DNA of 64,000 bases from Nageia nagi. Lineage: Eukaryota > Pinophyta. The stretch is from positions 35,340,001 to 35,404,000 of the forward strand of contig JBITNC010000001.1 of NCBI GenBank assembly GCA_050084985.1, in the 5' to 3' direction. Positions 35,443 through 46,586 of the stretch are shown here, piece after piece. Positions within the stretch are counted from its first letter, which is position 1, and every line of letters begins with the position of its first letter. The notes beneath the pieces are model-generated. The model was not told the origin of the DNA, made no database searches, and was given only the letters and a program-made list of their open reading frames with translations. The translations under genes were made by a program, and so were the position numbers.

Positions 35443-37860
35443 TAAGGCCAAAAAGGTAAGAAATTGGTCAATTTTTAAATGTCTCAAAAGACATATTTAA
35501 TATTCCATTTCATAGAAATCATATTTTATTTTCAAAACTTTATGGTTCATAAAACTAATTCTTGAATCAAAATTTATAATCTTTTAAGGTTTTAGATATT
35601 TTAGCCAAGTGAGACCCATGTAAGTGACATGGCATATCTAGTTAGCATTTTGACTAGTCAACAAAACACATGCAAAAAGGATGTCTAATCAACATTGAGA
35701 TGGTAATCAAACTTGATCAATGGGAATATATTCTATAATTATGAGGTGGGGTTTTATTTAAAAAATATCATTATCTGAATAATAGATAATATTTATTTTT
35801 CCACTTTGATATTATACAACAAATAAAAATTATGTGGTAAAATTATGTTATAGTATATCATATGGAGAATGGTGGTCATATCATAAAGATTCATAGTCAA
35901 CTATATGGTCTTCAAGATATGTGGTAGTCCTATAATTAATCAAACTTTTACATGGTACATGGTAGAGTTGATATTTATCTTAGGTGAAAGTTTTCTAGCC
36001 TCCTAAGTCCATCCCCCCACCCCCCAATGACTAATGTTGTTGGGGCCCATCCACTTTTTGACACTATGTCAACATGAAAGGAATGAATGCATGATCCATG
36101 GACCATTTGCATACGAGGTTAAATATATTCTTTTAACCCCTTTTTTGTAAATTAGATATCCTTAAATTTTTTATAAAATGAACTTTTAGGTTGTAAACCT
36201 CATGTATTTAACCCTATATGTAAATGCATTTTATTTTTCTTGGTATAAATAAAATGTGTTTATCCCAAGTAATATTGCCTCATATACTTTTATATGGGGT
36301 TAAAGGAATATCATTTACCAAGTAATCTCAAGGTATTTTTAATATCACTAACCATTGTGGATGCATTAATGAGGGGGAGTTAAAATCAAGGCATTTACAC
36401 TCTACCTTGATTTACCAACTAAATTTTCATGCCTTAATTTGAATATCACCAACCATATGGATGCATTAATGGTGGTTAAATGCTTGTTGTTTAATTATTT
36501 ACAACAATAAATATAATATGCTTATCCTTGATCATGATACCTTGCATGCATTTTGAAAGTCACTACCCACCTTTGATGTGTTCATTAATGAATAGGGTTA
36601 AATGCTTTTTGGTTACAATGCTAAACTTAAGGCATTTATTTCTTATCATGGTAAATAGAAAGTGTTTATTATAGATGTAATATCACCTTACATGCATTTT
36701 AAATATCACCAACCACCTCTGCTACATTCATTAATGATCACGGTGAAACATATTTTGTTTACAAGGGTAAATATAAGTTGTTTACTCCCTATTACATATC
36801 TCAAAATCATTTTAGGGATAAATAGAAGGAATTTGTGCCTATTAAAAATGAAAGAAAGTTGGCTCATATTTTTCATATTGTTATTTGGGGTTATATTACA
36901 AAGAGCTCTTATAAGCAACATAATGGTTATTAGCATGTATTTTTTTGTTAACAAGATGGAATTACACATTTATAGTTCAATCAACTCTCATCAAGATTTC
37001 TTTATGATCGAACATCAATAGTTATAAGTTGCAACAACCATATTTGGTCAAATAGATATGTCCTCCAAGTGACCACTTACATTGTTTAAGGGATCGATTA
37101 TAAAGTGGAGGGTGTGAGTGAGACTTGAGATAGAGATAAGAGAGACATAATACTTATCATTATAATCAATTGTACTAATTTTATTTATTAAAGGAATTAA
37201 TCCCCTTATTCATGACTCACTTATTATTTCTTTTTCTATTGTTCTTTTCCATTCTATTCATTGATTCTTGGTTGTAGATAATAATCCAACTAACTTATTT
37301 CATGATTCATCGATTAATAGTTTCATTTTGGGATATCTACAATATAGAGGATTTGATGATTGGATGGAATGTCAAATAATAGCTACAAGTTAGTACCTTT
37401 CATACCATATTCAAAATCATTACAAGATTGGTTTTGATAGAATTAAAAAAATTGAAAGTGAATTATTCAATAGACTAGATATAATAAGATAAAAGCAATC
37501 AATCTAATTCATGGAGATGAAAGCTACAAAGTCTTTCTCTATGAATTCCTTGAATTATTCCTAAAGTGGATAATTAAGCAACCAAAATTACAAACACATG
37601 ATCTTATCCTAGAATTAAGTGGAATAGAGAAAACTTAATCCAACTAGAAAGATTGATATAGTACTAGACACAAAAAATCAACTAGTGGGTGAATAAAACC
37701 TTGAATACAACCAAATTTTCAAGTGATACTTGATTGAATAAGGGGCTACCCCTGATGCTCTTTCCTACTTATAGGGGGAGGGGCCAAGGGGAATGGAGGA
37801 AATATGGTGGGAATAAGATATAATTAAATCAAAATGGAGGAGAAAAGGGTACAAAGAAGA
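35443..37860. other. non-coding DNA with a degenerate tandem repeat
   Basis: There is a C-rich patch at 36010-36025 and the repeat described at 36230-36800. Nothing else is recognised. Confidence 0.4.
36230..36800. repeat. degenerate tandem repeat, four units of about 100-145 bp
   Basis: Units share AATATCACYAACCA, then a CATTAATG core, then GGTTAAATGC. Cores lie near 36340, 36443, 36560 and 36702. Spacing grows from 103 to about 143 bp, so indels have accumulated. Confidence 0.6.
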
Positions 37861-39720
37861 GAAATGATGGGGAGATACAATGATTAGTGGGGAAACTTAT
37901 AAAAAGAGGGCATGACCAAGGAAAAGGTACAAACTTGGGAAGTTGAGCATAAAAAGATGATGAAAAGAGAATTTTTTGATGTGATGTCAAAAATAAAATC
38001 ATATGATAAAAAATTACAAGAGAAGATACGAAAATATATATAAACAAATAAGCTACAAATAGAAATAGATAGGATTAGGGAATTAGGTTCATTATTAGAA
38101 CAAGACTTAGATGAAATAATTTCCAAAGTCTAGGATGGAGGGAAGGAGTTGGTGGTTAACAACATGGAATATTTGGAGTAGAATACCAAAGAAGTGATGA
38201 TTAAAGATTTAATGAACCTTGAATCAATGGAAAATTTAGATAGCACTAAGGAAATACCGACTAATGACTTACCATCATTAGAGATAGTGGTGAACATTGA
38301 GGGAGATACAACCATAGGAGGATTCATAGTAGTAGAGAAAATCATGAGAGAATATGATGATAATTTCTTCAAACCATTTGTATGCTCATGAGATACCTCA
38401 AAAAGAGTACTCCTTTCAAATTGATTTGATACTATACTAGATAATATGATCCAACCAATAGTTAATCAAACATATGATATCATTGATAAGAACTTAATAT
38501 ACATAGTTAAAATAGAATAACTTGTGGAAACTAATACTGGGCAACAAATGGTAGGTATCACTAAATACATACACCAATATTTTGAACATCAAAGAAAAGA
38601 AACACTTTCTTAGTTAGCAACTATAACTTCTTGAAGAATCAAAGAAGCATAGGATCCATTACTACCAATTGATCAATATTATTCTCTCTCATGATTCTTT
38701 CCTTACCATATCAACATATACTTATGAATATGAATTAGAACCTAAACCTCAATCTAGAAGTGACTTGATAATTGAAGAAATTATAGCACTCATTGATCAT
38801 AAAATAACTAAGATAACCCTAGAGAATACAAAGAGTTATAATATCTTTTACCTCTATAGGGTTCAATAATATAACCCTTATAGGTATAGATAATCAAAAA
38901 AGATGATAAATTGAATATTTATTCCCCTATAATTTTCCCCTTCCTTTCATGACACTAGATGACCTTAGGATTTTATGAAATTTTATTTCTCCTTTTAAGT
39001 AATCACAAACCAAAGATCATCCTTTGAATTTAATCATAGAAGAAGTAACAAAACCATCATGTAAAGACATTTTTGAAGTTATCATTGAAAATTATTTTGA
39101 TATAAATCTATAAAAGGACCATCCTAAAACCTCCAACAAATATCACTAATTACTAATACCAAATCCTTGACCAAATAAATGATGATAACATAATATCCAA
39201 CACCAACAATGGTAGATAAAACAATCACAATAAATATTTTCCTCTACAAAATTACTAATTTTTAGAAGGATACCCATGTTGAAAAAGAATATTTATTCAT
39301 TTTAGAGAATGATTGGATATAATAAAATGTTATTGATAAGGCCACTTTGGTCATCAAATTTATAGCTACATTATAGAATGAAGTATTCCAATGGTTTATG
39401 AAATTTAAGGTTATCACCTAAGGAAAAATGGTGAAAATGTGGTACCAAATCAAACAAGCTTTTGAAGCTAAATACCACTTTCTAGAAGCAAGAGTGGATA
39501 GAATACATAAGATGCATGAGATGATTATGGGACTCAAGAAAATAGTCAAGGAATACAATTGAATGTTCAAGGCAACCCAAATATGATTACAAGAATTGAT
39601 GATAGAAAAATAGAAAGTATAATGGTTCATATTAGGAATACAACCTAAATTTAAAATAGATATGGAAAATATACCTGATATATATCAAGGCTCTACATGT
39701 AGCAATTGAGATTGAATCAC
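37860..39720 (+). pseudogene. decayed Gag-like coding region of an old element
   Basis: One frame is readable with stops from about 37900 to 38620 (KIKSYDKKLQEKIRKY, then IEIDRIRELGSLLEQDLDE, then open 38194-38391). A further stretch is at 38669-38869. At 39380-39700 a frame reads EVFQWFMKF, MWYQIKQAFEAKYHFLEARV and KIVKEYN. This W-F ... I..AF...F pattern is typical of retroelement Gag proteins. I judge it a worn gypsy-type Gag region, but no diagnostic motif such as a zinc knuckle is seen. Confidence 0.4.
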
Positions 39721-40139
39721 AACTATGGTGAATAAACATAATCAATGATGACTTATCAAATCAACTAATTTAGTTGATAGAGAAAATTGATAAATTATCA
39801 ATTCAAGGAAATCCTACAACACCCCCACACCATAGAGAAATTTGGTTCCATATTTATGCCAAAGAAGGATATATGGTTAATAAGTACCCAAAACATAGGA
39901 AGTTTAACTAGGAATATTATCAACATTACCATTCCTCAAGAGTCCACAATACTAAGTATTTATAGGTAATCAACATTTAGAATCATGAAATTGATAGACA
40001 CTTATGTTTTCATACTTACAAATATCAAAACTACTCAATCCATCAATGTAGAGGAAAATATTTCCTATATGATATCAAAGAATATTTAAGATAGAACCTA
40101 AGAGCCTTCATATCTCAAATATACCAAACCCCTAAGTTT

Positions 40140-41467
40140 ATAGGTGTTGAAGCTCATGTCACTAAGAAAGCTAGGAAAATCTTATTAGATATATCTAATA
40201 ATACCATAATAACCACTTTTAGACCCCATATTATAGACCCTTTTATCGAAGTGGAAGTCAAAGGTGAAGACCTAGAACAATATTCAATGCAATGGTTGAA
40301 TTCATATTTTGTTATTTTTCTTAATAATAAGTTGAAGTAGTATGTTATTTCTAGTTTCAAATTAGATATGTGTAGACTGATTACCTTTATTGCTATTTTG
40401 TGTGGAGAAAAAGATAATAACATCTTCTAGGAAAAGCATATAGTATTGGCTTCTAGGATTGTTCATGATGTTTAGAGCTATAACTATGATTGGTTCAATT
40501 TTATTGTGAATATGTTATCTAGAAGATTGGAAAATAGATTAAGATTACATGCCTTATATTATCCATACTACATTTGTTGGTTGCTACTAGGCCAATACCC
40601 TAAAGCCTTCCCAAATTTGAAATTGAATAAAACTAATGTATACAAAAATGTGTTGGTTGTAGATTGATGGATAAAGGTATTGTACATTGAGAACTCTTAC
40701 TATGATTTGGTAAGATTCTCCTTACCATAAACTATTTCTCTCACAAAGGGGAAACCTTTACCTTACCTTTTAAATAAGGCATAATACTTTTTTATGACTA
40801 CCACTACTCATGTCAAAGACTATATTTCATAGAAAATCATACTCTCATTAAATTATATGGTTTCTATAGGAAAGAAATGAGATTTACATTTTATACCTCT
40901 AATTGGAATTTTAGAATGGAAGTGGTTTTTCATATGGACTATATCAAGATGGAGTGGGGATCCAAAGCTAAGAAAAAAGCCTTATACCCACCTCCTTTAT
41001 AGTTTGAAATAATAACTACTAAATTGAGAAACTATTGATTGAACATCACAACAAAAATGTAGAGTATGTATATGCAAGAAATTGTAGTACAATGGCCCTA
41101 TGAACTAGAATACATTTGCCAAAACCCTCTTCAAATCAAGAATGTAAAGGCTCCATATTTTCACAAAATCATAGAGGAAGTGTTTGAGTATTACCAAAAT
41201 GGTAAGCAAGAAGGTCCATTTATACTAAGTATAATGTTAAACATGTTACAAAGGTATAAATGGTTCTAAATATATAAGATTGAATTAGAATATTATTTAG
41301 TATAAAATTTCAAATTATTGAGAGGTCTACATAAGTTTTTAGATGCAGCTAACTAGATAGAGCATAAGAATAAGTGCTTCATGTACTACAAGATTGAGAT
41401 TAAACATAAGTTATTACTATGGGGATGTATGTTAGATAAGAAGTTTAGTGAGGCTTATGATAATAAA
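40140..41467 (+). pseudogene. decayed coding region, product not recognised
   Basis: One frame stays protein-like with scattered stops: KKARKILLDISNNTIITTF, DPFIEVEVKGEDLEQYSMQW, then LSRRLENRLRLHALYYPYYI and GILEWKWFFIW. An open part at 41066-41269 follows in another frame. It is continuous with the Gag-like region upstream, and the copia element at 41468 splits it. I do not recognise the protein; it is not a reverse transcriptase or integrase. Confidence 0.4.
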
Positions 41468-41860
41468 TGAAGAATTTAAAGACCAACTGACCGGCTACCT
41501 GTAATCGGCCAACCAGCTAGAATAAGTGAACCGGCCACTCGGCTAAGCAACCGGCCTACCGGCTAGTTTTGTTTTCTGTGTATGTCATTTTTCCTTCCTG
41601 TGGCTTTCCAGTTCATGTTTCTTGGTGTTTCAGCTTCTAGGCTGAAGGATAAAGGTTGACTACAACCTCTATAAATGTTTGTAATGTATTTTGTAGTTTC
41701 ATCGAAGTGTGTGGAGTTGTAGCTTGCATTCTTAATAATCAATTTGGTGTTGGATTCAATTTCAGTTCTCCATTGTTTTTGAGTTGTGCAATTTTGTTTT
41801 TCTGAGTTGTATTGTGAATTGTTAGGCAATTCATTTTTTTTTTATAGTTAAAGAACTTCA
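41468..41860 (+). repeat. 5' LTR of copia element
   Basis: 393 bp, TGAAGAATTT to AAGAACTTCA. The first 100 bp hold a cluster of CCGGC or CGGC words. A TATA box (TATAAAT) is at 41670-41676, the likely promoter for the element RNA. Against the 3' LTR I count by hand about 35 substitutions, mostly transitions, plus a few indels. Confidence 0.95.
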
Positions 41861-41862
41861 TT

Positions 41863-41874
41863 TGGTATCAGAGC
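41863..41874 (+). promoter_or_regulatory. primer binding site, initiator Met tRNA
   Basis: TGGTATCAGAGC, 2 bp after the LTR, is the standard plant copia site complementary to the 3' end of initiator tRNA-Met, where minus-strand DNA synthesis would begin. Confidence 0.95.
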
Positions 41875-41909
41875 AAGGTTGGATCAATTTGGGTTCAAGA
41901 AGTGAAGAC

Positions 41910-42908
41910 ATGGCAAGCAACTCCAACTCAATCATCATTCCAAAGTTTGATGGAGCAGACTATGAATATTGGAGTGTTTGAATGAAGACTCTACTGACCA
42001 GCAAAGGATATTGGGACATTATAGTGGCTAGCTACACTGAACCAGTAGATTGGAGTGCATTGAGTGCAGATGCAAAGAAGGAAGCAAAGGAGAATGAGAG
42101 ACAAAACTCCATGGCTCTGTCCTTCATACACGTAGCCTTAGATAGGAGCATCTTCCCACGAATCTTAGCATGTGTCTTAGCCTAAGAAGCATGGGCAGTA
42201 TTGAGAGAAGGCTATCAAGGGAGCCTCAAGGTGAAGGAAGTAAAACTCCAAACATTGAGAAGGGAGTTTGAAAATATGAAGCAAGAGGAGAAGGAGACTA
42301 CTGGATATTATTGTGTGAGAGTGAAAGCCATAGTCAATAAGATGGCCACTCTTGGAGAGAAGACTAAAAAGGAGGTTGTCATCAAGAAGGTTTTGAGAAC
42401 CTTAACCAAAAAATTTGACCATGCTACACTCATAATTGAAGAAACAAAAGACCTCTCATCCTTGGAAATTGACAATTTGATTGGCTCTCTCACATCTCAT
42501 GAAGAGAGGATGACAAAGAGGACAAAGGTTGGAACAAGCAACAGTGATGAGCAAGCATTCTCTATCAAAGAGAATGAAAGACAAGGAAGAGGACAAGGGA
42601 GAGGTGCAAGAGGAAGAGGAGGTATAACTGGAAGAGGAGGAAGAAGAGGTTCATTTGGAAAAGGTAGAGGAAGAGAGTAGAATTATGAAAGTGAACCAGC
42701 TTCATCATCAAGGGGGAGACACTCTGAAAGAGGAATCGATAGAGGTAAGGATAAGAGGAATATGCAATGTTTTTATTGTAATAAATTTGGCCATTTTGAG
42801 TATGAATGTAGATCAAAACAAGCAAATGAAGGGAAGGCTGCAAACTATGGAGAAGAAGAACATGGTTATGGTGAAGAACAATTGTTCTTATCAATGATGG
42901 ATTATTAA
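41910..42908 (+). pseudogene. Gag of copia element with zinc knuckle
   Basis: The start ATG at 41910 is placed 35 bp after the primer site and matches the Gag start at 62530 (MASNSN...). Domains: an N-terminal YEYWSV-MKTLL segment, then a helical core (EGYQGSLKVKEVKLQTLRRE, RVKAIVNKMATLGE, LIGSLTSHEERM), a Gly/Arg-rich tail (GRGQGRGARGRGG) and a zinc knuckle CFYCNKFGHFEYEC at 42768-42809 with all four ligands. Stops lie at 41979 (TGA), 42183 (TAA), 42678 (TAG) and 42906 (TAA), all in one frame. Gag would form the particle and package the RNA. With these stops no full product is possible. Confidence 0.9.
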
Positions 42909-43331
42909 AAACTTGGAGAAGAGACTTGGCTGTTAGATAGTGGCTGCTCAAACCACATGACCAGTGAGAAATCTTTACTTTCAGTGGTTGATCATTCCTA
43001 CAAATCCAGTGTGCAGTTGGGAAATGAGAAGAGGTTAGAGATACTTGGCAAAGGAGAGATGCAAGTTCCAACAAAACAAGGAACCATGAAGGTAAAGAAC
43101 ATTTACTACACTCCATATTTAAAACAAAGTTTATTGAGTATTGGCCAAATGCTTGAGAAAAATTACAAATTGGTGTTTGAAGATAGAATGTGCAAAATTT
43201 ATGATAAAAATCATGGAGGAAGGCTAGTAACTACTATTCAAATGACTGAAAATAAACTCTTTCCCATTAAATTTTTTGAGAAAAATGGTGGCTATGTTTT
43301 TGTTGGGATTGAGGATAAAAGCAAGCTTTAG
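42909..43331 (+). pseudogene. aspartic protease region of copia element
   Basis: It is in the same frame as Gag. It opens with ETWLLDSGCSNHMTSEKSLL; the active site DSG is intact at about 42936-42944. It continues with QVPTKQGTMKVKNIYYTPYL, KQSLLSIGQMLEKNYKLVF and a segment leading to the integrase. The frame ends at a TAG (43329) where a Trp codon stands in the relative at 63913. The protease would cut the polyprotein. Confidence 0.9.
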
Positions 43332-44200
43332 CATATGAGGCTTGGACACTTGAATTTTGAGAGCTTGAAAGCTCTTCGGAAATGGTTAGAGGGCTGCCAA
43401 AACTAGAAGAATGCAAGGATGTGTGTGAAGGATGTGCACTAGGCAAGCAAGCAAGGGGGAAGTTTCCAAAGGATGAAGCATGGAGAGCCAAACACCCTCT
43501 CCAATTGGTCCATACTGATATTTGTGGGCCTATGCAAATAGCAAGCTTTGGTAAATCTACTTACTTTAGCACTTTCATTGATGATTTTACAAGAATGTGT
43601 TGGGTTTATTTTATCTCAAGCAAAGATGAAGCATTGAAATGTTTTAAAGAATTTAAATTGCTAGTTGAGAAACAAAGTGAGCATAGTGTGAAGTGCTTAA
43701 GAAGTGATAGAGGAGGAGAATATTGCAGCAGTGAGTTCTTTCAATTTTGTAAAGAGAATGGTATTAGGAGACACCTTACTTCTCCCTACACACCACAGCA
43801 AAATAGTGTAGCAGAAAGGAAAAATAGGACTCTTGTTGAGATGGCAAGGAGTATGTTGCAAAGCAAGAAGTTGCCCAATGTTTATTGGGCTGAAGCAATT
43901 AAAATAGCAGTGTATATTTTGAACCGGTCTCCTACAAGAAGCTTGGACAAAATAACTCCCTATGAAGCTTGGTTTGAGAGAAAACCAAATTTAGAACACT
44001 TCAAAGTGTTTGGATGCCTTACATATGTGCACATCAATGATGAAAGAAGGAGGAAACTAGATGCCAAATTTGAACCATGTGTGTTTATAGGATATTGTGA
44101 GCATTCAAAAGCTTACAAATTCTATAATCCCAAGAGCCACAAAACAATTGTATCAAGAGATGCAATTTTTGATGAAGGGGGAGAGATACAACAGCCATAA
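43332..44200 (+). pseudogene. integrase of copia element
   Basis: The zinc finger begins HMRLGHLNFESLKAL in the upstream frame. A frameshift near 43376 then moves the sequence to the frame that is open from 43382 to 44200. The second half of the finger is CKDVCEGCALGK. The catalytic triad is complete: Asp 43517 (HTDICGP), Asp 43706 (RSDRGGEY) and Glu 43814 (QQNSVAERKNR), with 35 residues between the last two, the family spacing. The C-terminal part (FKVFGCLTYVHI, VFIGYCEHSKAYKFYNP) is well kept. It would insert the DNA copy into the genome. The frame runs out at 44200, past a G-run (44168-44172) that is a likely slip site. Confidence 0.92.
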
Positions 44201-45746
44201 AAAATTGCAGCAGAATGTGTTTGGAGGAGATAGTTTGGAGGAGAATGAAGCATTGAAAGTGCATCCTAGCCATGGTGTGAGGAAGAAAAATGAGAAACAA
44301 CCATCAAGTGTGAGTACTCCAAGCTCACCAACATCATCATCTAGCTCCAACACATCACCAAAAAGTGTAAGTGCACCAAGTTCACCCAATGCAAGATTGT
44401 TGAACCAAGGTAACAAAGGTAAGAGATGGTTGAGGGATCATCCGAAAAGCCAAATCATAGATGGCAACTCTATGAGAAGATTCACAAGGAGCCAAACTCA
44501 AGAGATGCAAAATCTTGTTGCAAGATTAGAGAGCATGCACATATATGGAGATGAAGACAATAGAGAGCCCAAAGGTGAAGTGGTAAATTATGCTCTTTCT
44601 TGTGTTTCAAATTCTATTTCAAATACAAATATTGTTGTTGTTGAGCCATCTTGTTATGAAAAAGCTTGTTCTAATGGTGTTTGGATGCAAGCTATGAAAG
44701 AAGAGATTGATGCTATTGAAAGAAATGATACTTGGGAACTTTGCAAGTTGTCCAAAGGTAAGAAAATGGTTGGTTCCAAATGGGTGTACAAAACAAAATG
44801 CAAGAGTGATGGTAGTGTTGAGAGGTACAAAGCAAGGCTAGTGGCAAAGGGATTCATTCAGTAGTATGGAGTGGATTTTGAGGAGACATTTGCACCAGTT
44901 GCAAGACAAGAAACAATCAGATTGGCACTCTCTTTGGTAGCAAGTAAGGGTTGGATAGTCCAACACATGGATGTGAAAAGTGCATTTTTGAATGGTGACA
45001 TCAATGAAGAGGTGTATGTAGCACAACCTCAAGGTTTTGAGGTTTCAGGAAGAGAAGACCATGTATACAAGCTCAAGAAGGCACTATATGGGTTGAAGCA
45101 AGCTCCAAGAGCTTGGTATACAAGAATTGATGAATACTTCAAAAGTGTGGGTTTTCAAAGAAGTGTAAGTGAACCTACCTTGTATTTTAAGAAAAGTGCT
45201 ACTAATATATTGATTGTTTGCTTGTATGTAGATGGTTTGATATTCATGGGCAGTAATAAGAAGATGAATGAAGAGTTCAAAACTCATATGATGGCTGAGT
45301 TTGACATGAAAGATCTTGGTTTGATGAGCTACTTTCTTGGCTTGGAGGTGCATCAAATGCAAGATGAAATCTTTGTGTCTCAATCTAAATATGCAAGAGA
45401 CATGCTCAAAAGATTCAAAATGGACAATTACACACCTATAGCAACACCTACAGCCCATGGAGAACACCTTTGCAAGGAGGATGGAGAACCAAAAGTTGAC
45501 AAAAAGCAATATAGGAGCATTGTTGGCAGTCTTATGTTTTTGACAAACACAAGACCAGATTTGCAATTTAGTGTATCTTTGGTGGCAAGATACATGAGTG
45601 ATCCATCTATTGTACATCTCAAGGCAATGAAAAGAATACTGAGGTATGTGAAGGGAACCATTGATTATGGAATACATTATACATGTGATTCCAAGCTCCA
45701 ACTCATAGGTTTCAATGATAGTGATTGGGCAGTGATTTGGATGTAG
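44201..45746 (+). pseudogene. reverse transcriptase of copia element, YVDG active site
   Basis: After the frameshift, a Ser/Pro-rich linker (44270-44400) leads to WMQAMKEEIDAIERNDTWEL and KSKWVYK-like VGSKWVYKTK. A TAG at 44862 follows GFIQ. Then come DFEETFAPVARQETIRLALS, the first catalytic Asp in MDVKSAFLNGD (44970), LYGLKQAPRAWY and the second catalytic motif. That motif reads YVDG (45225-45236) instead of YVDD: the second Asp is Gly. This alone should abolish polymerase activity. The thumb region (MLKRFKMDNYTPIATPTAHG, SIVGSLMFLTNTRPD) is intact. Confidence 0.92.
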
Positions 45747-46214
45747 AAAGAGCATAAGTGGAATTGCTTCTCTCTTGGATTAGGTTTGATATCATGGAGC
45801 TCTTGAAAACAATCTACAGTAGCTCTTTCTAGTACAGAAGTTGAGTATGTGGTTGTGACAAGTGCTTCAACACAAGCACTATGGTTGAGAAAAGTGTTGA
45901 AAGAAATTGGAGAGGAACAAACTCAAGAAACAACAATTTTTTGTGACAACCAAAGTGCCATCAAGTTGGCACACAATCCTATCCACCATTCTAGAACCAA
46001 GCACTTTGATTTGAAGACTCATTTCATTCGAGATTTGGTGGAGAAAGGAATGATAAAATTGAGGTATTGTCCAACACAAGACCAAGTGGCAGATATCTTC
46101 ACAAAATCGATGGCAAAATCTCAATTTGTGTTGTTAAGAGACTTGATTATTAGTCCTCTTACCAGAAAGGGGGAGTATGAAGAATTTGAAGACCAACCGA
46201 TCGGCTACCTGTAA
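45705..46214 (+). pseudogene. RNase H of copia element
   Basis: It begins with GFNDSDWA (first Asp). A small indel pair near 45731-45750 creates a TAG at 45744. The frame recovers as NCFSLGLGLISWSS, has a TGA at 45804, then ALSSTEVEYVVV (Glu), CDNQSAIKLAHNPIHHSRTK (Asp) and CPTQDQVADIFTKSMAK. The three acidic residues are present but the chain is broken. The final dozen codons, to the TAA at 46212, lie in the 3' LTR. Confidence 0.9.
46164..46175 (+). promoter_or_regulatory. polypurine tract of copia element
   Basis: AGAAAGGGGGAG, an unbroken purine run ending 2 bp before the 3' LTR, is the usual primer for plus-strand synthesis. It overlaps the end of the RNase H reading frame. Confidence 0.9.
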
Positions 46215-46581
46215 CTAGGCCAACTGGCTAGAATAAGTGAATCAGCCACTCGGCTAAGCAGCCAGCCTGCTAGCTAGTTCTATTTTCTATGTATGTAATT
46301 TTTCCTTCCTATGGCTTTCAGTTCATGTTTCTTGGTGTTTCAGCTTCTAGGCTAAAGGGTAAAGGTTGACTATGGCCTCTATAAATGTTTGTAATGTATT
46401 TTGCAATTTCATCGAAGTGTGTGGAGTTGTATTGGAGTTGTAGCTTACATTCTCAATAATCAATTTGGTGTTGGATTCAATTTCATTCTCCATTGTTGTT
46501 GAGTTGTGCAATTTCATTTTTTTGAGTTGTATTGTGAATTGTTAGGCAATTCATTTTTTTTGTTATAGTTAAATAACTTCA
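46178..46581 (+). repeat. 3' LTR of copia element
   Basis: 404 bp. It is 11 bp longer than its partner because of a short duplication (TTGGAGTTGTA, near 46431). TATA box at 46380-46386. Most of the CCGG words of the 5' LTR are changed here to TCGG, CAGCC or CTAGC. Confidence 0.95.
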
Positions 46582-46586
46582 ATAAA

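Larger units (their letters stand above)
41468..46581 (+). mobile_element. Ty1/copia retrotransposon, structurally complete, inactive
   Basis: A 5.1-kb element with two LTRs, primer site 41863-41874, gag-pol, polypurine tract 46164-46175 and the perfect target duplication ATAAA (41463-41467 and 46582-46586). LTR ends are TGAAG and CTTCA, a 5-bp inverted repeat. Domain order is Gag, protease, integrase, reverse transcriptase, RNase H, which defines copia. The polyprotein frame is broken by eight in-frame stops, two compensating frameshifts (near 43376 and 44170-44200) and a disturbed stretch near 45731. It lies inside an older decayed coding region that continues at 46587. Confidence 0.95.

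Noticed and set aside
35264-35500. 78-codon plus-strand frame
   Set aside because: It lies in the solo LTR at 34990-35442, read antisense.
42565-43116. 183-codon open frame on the minus strand
   Set aside because: It lies opposite the copia Gag and protease coding strand, and its translation is an antisense shadow with no motif.
45084-45755. 223-codon open frame on the minus strand
   Set aside because: It is antisense to the well-recognised reverse transcriptase; no domain is seen in it.
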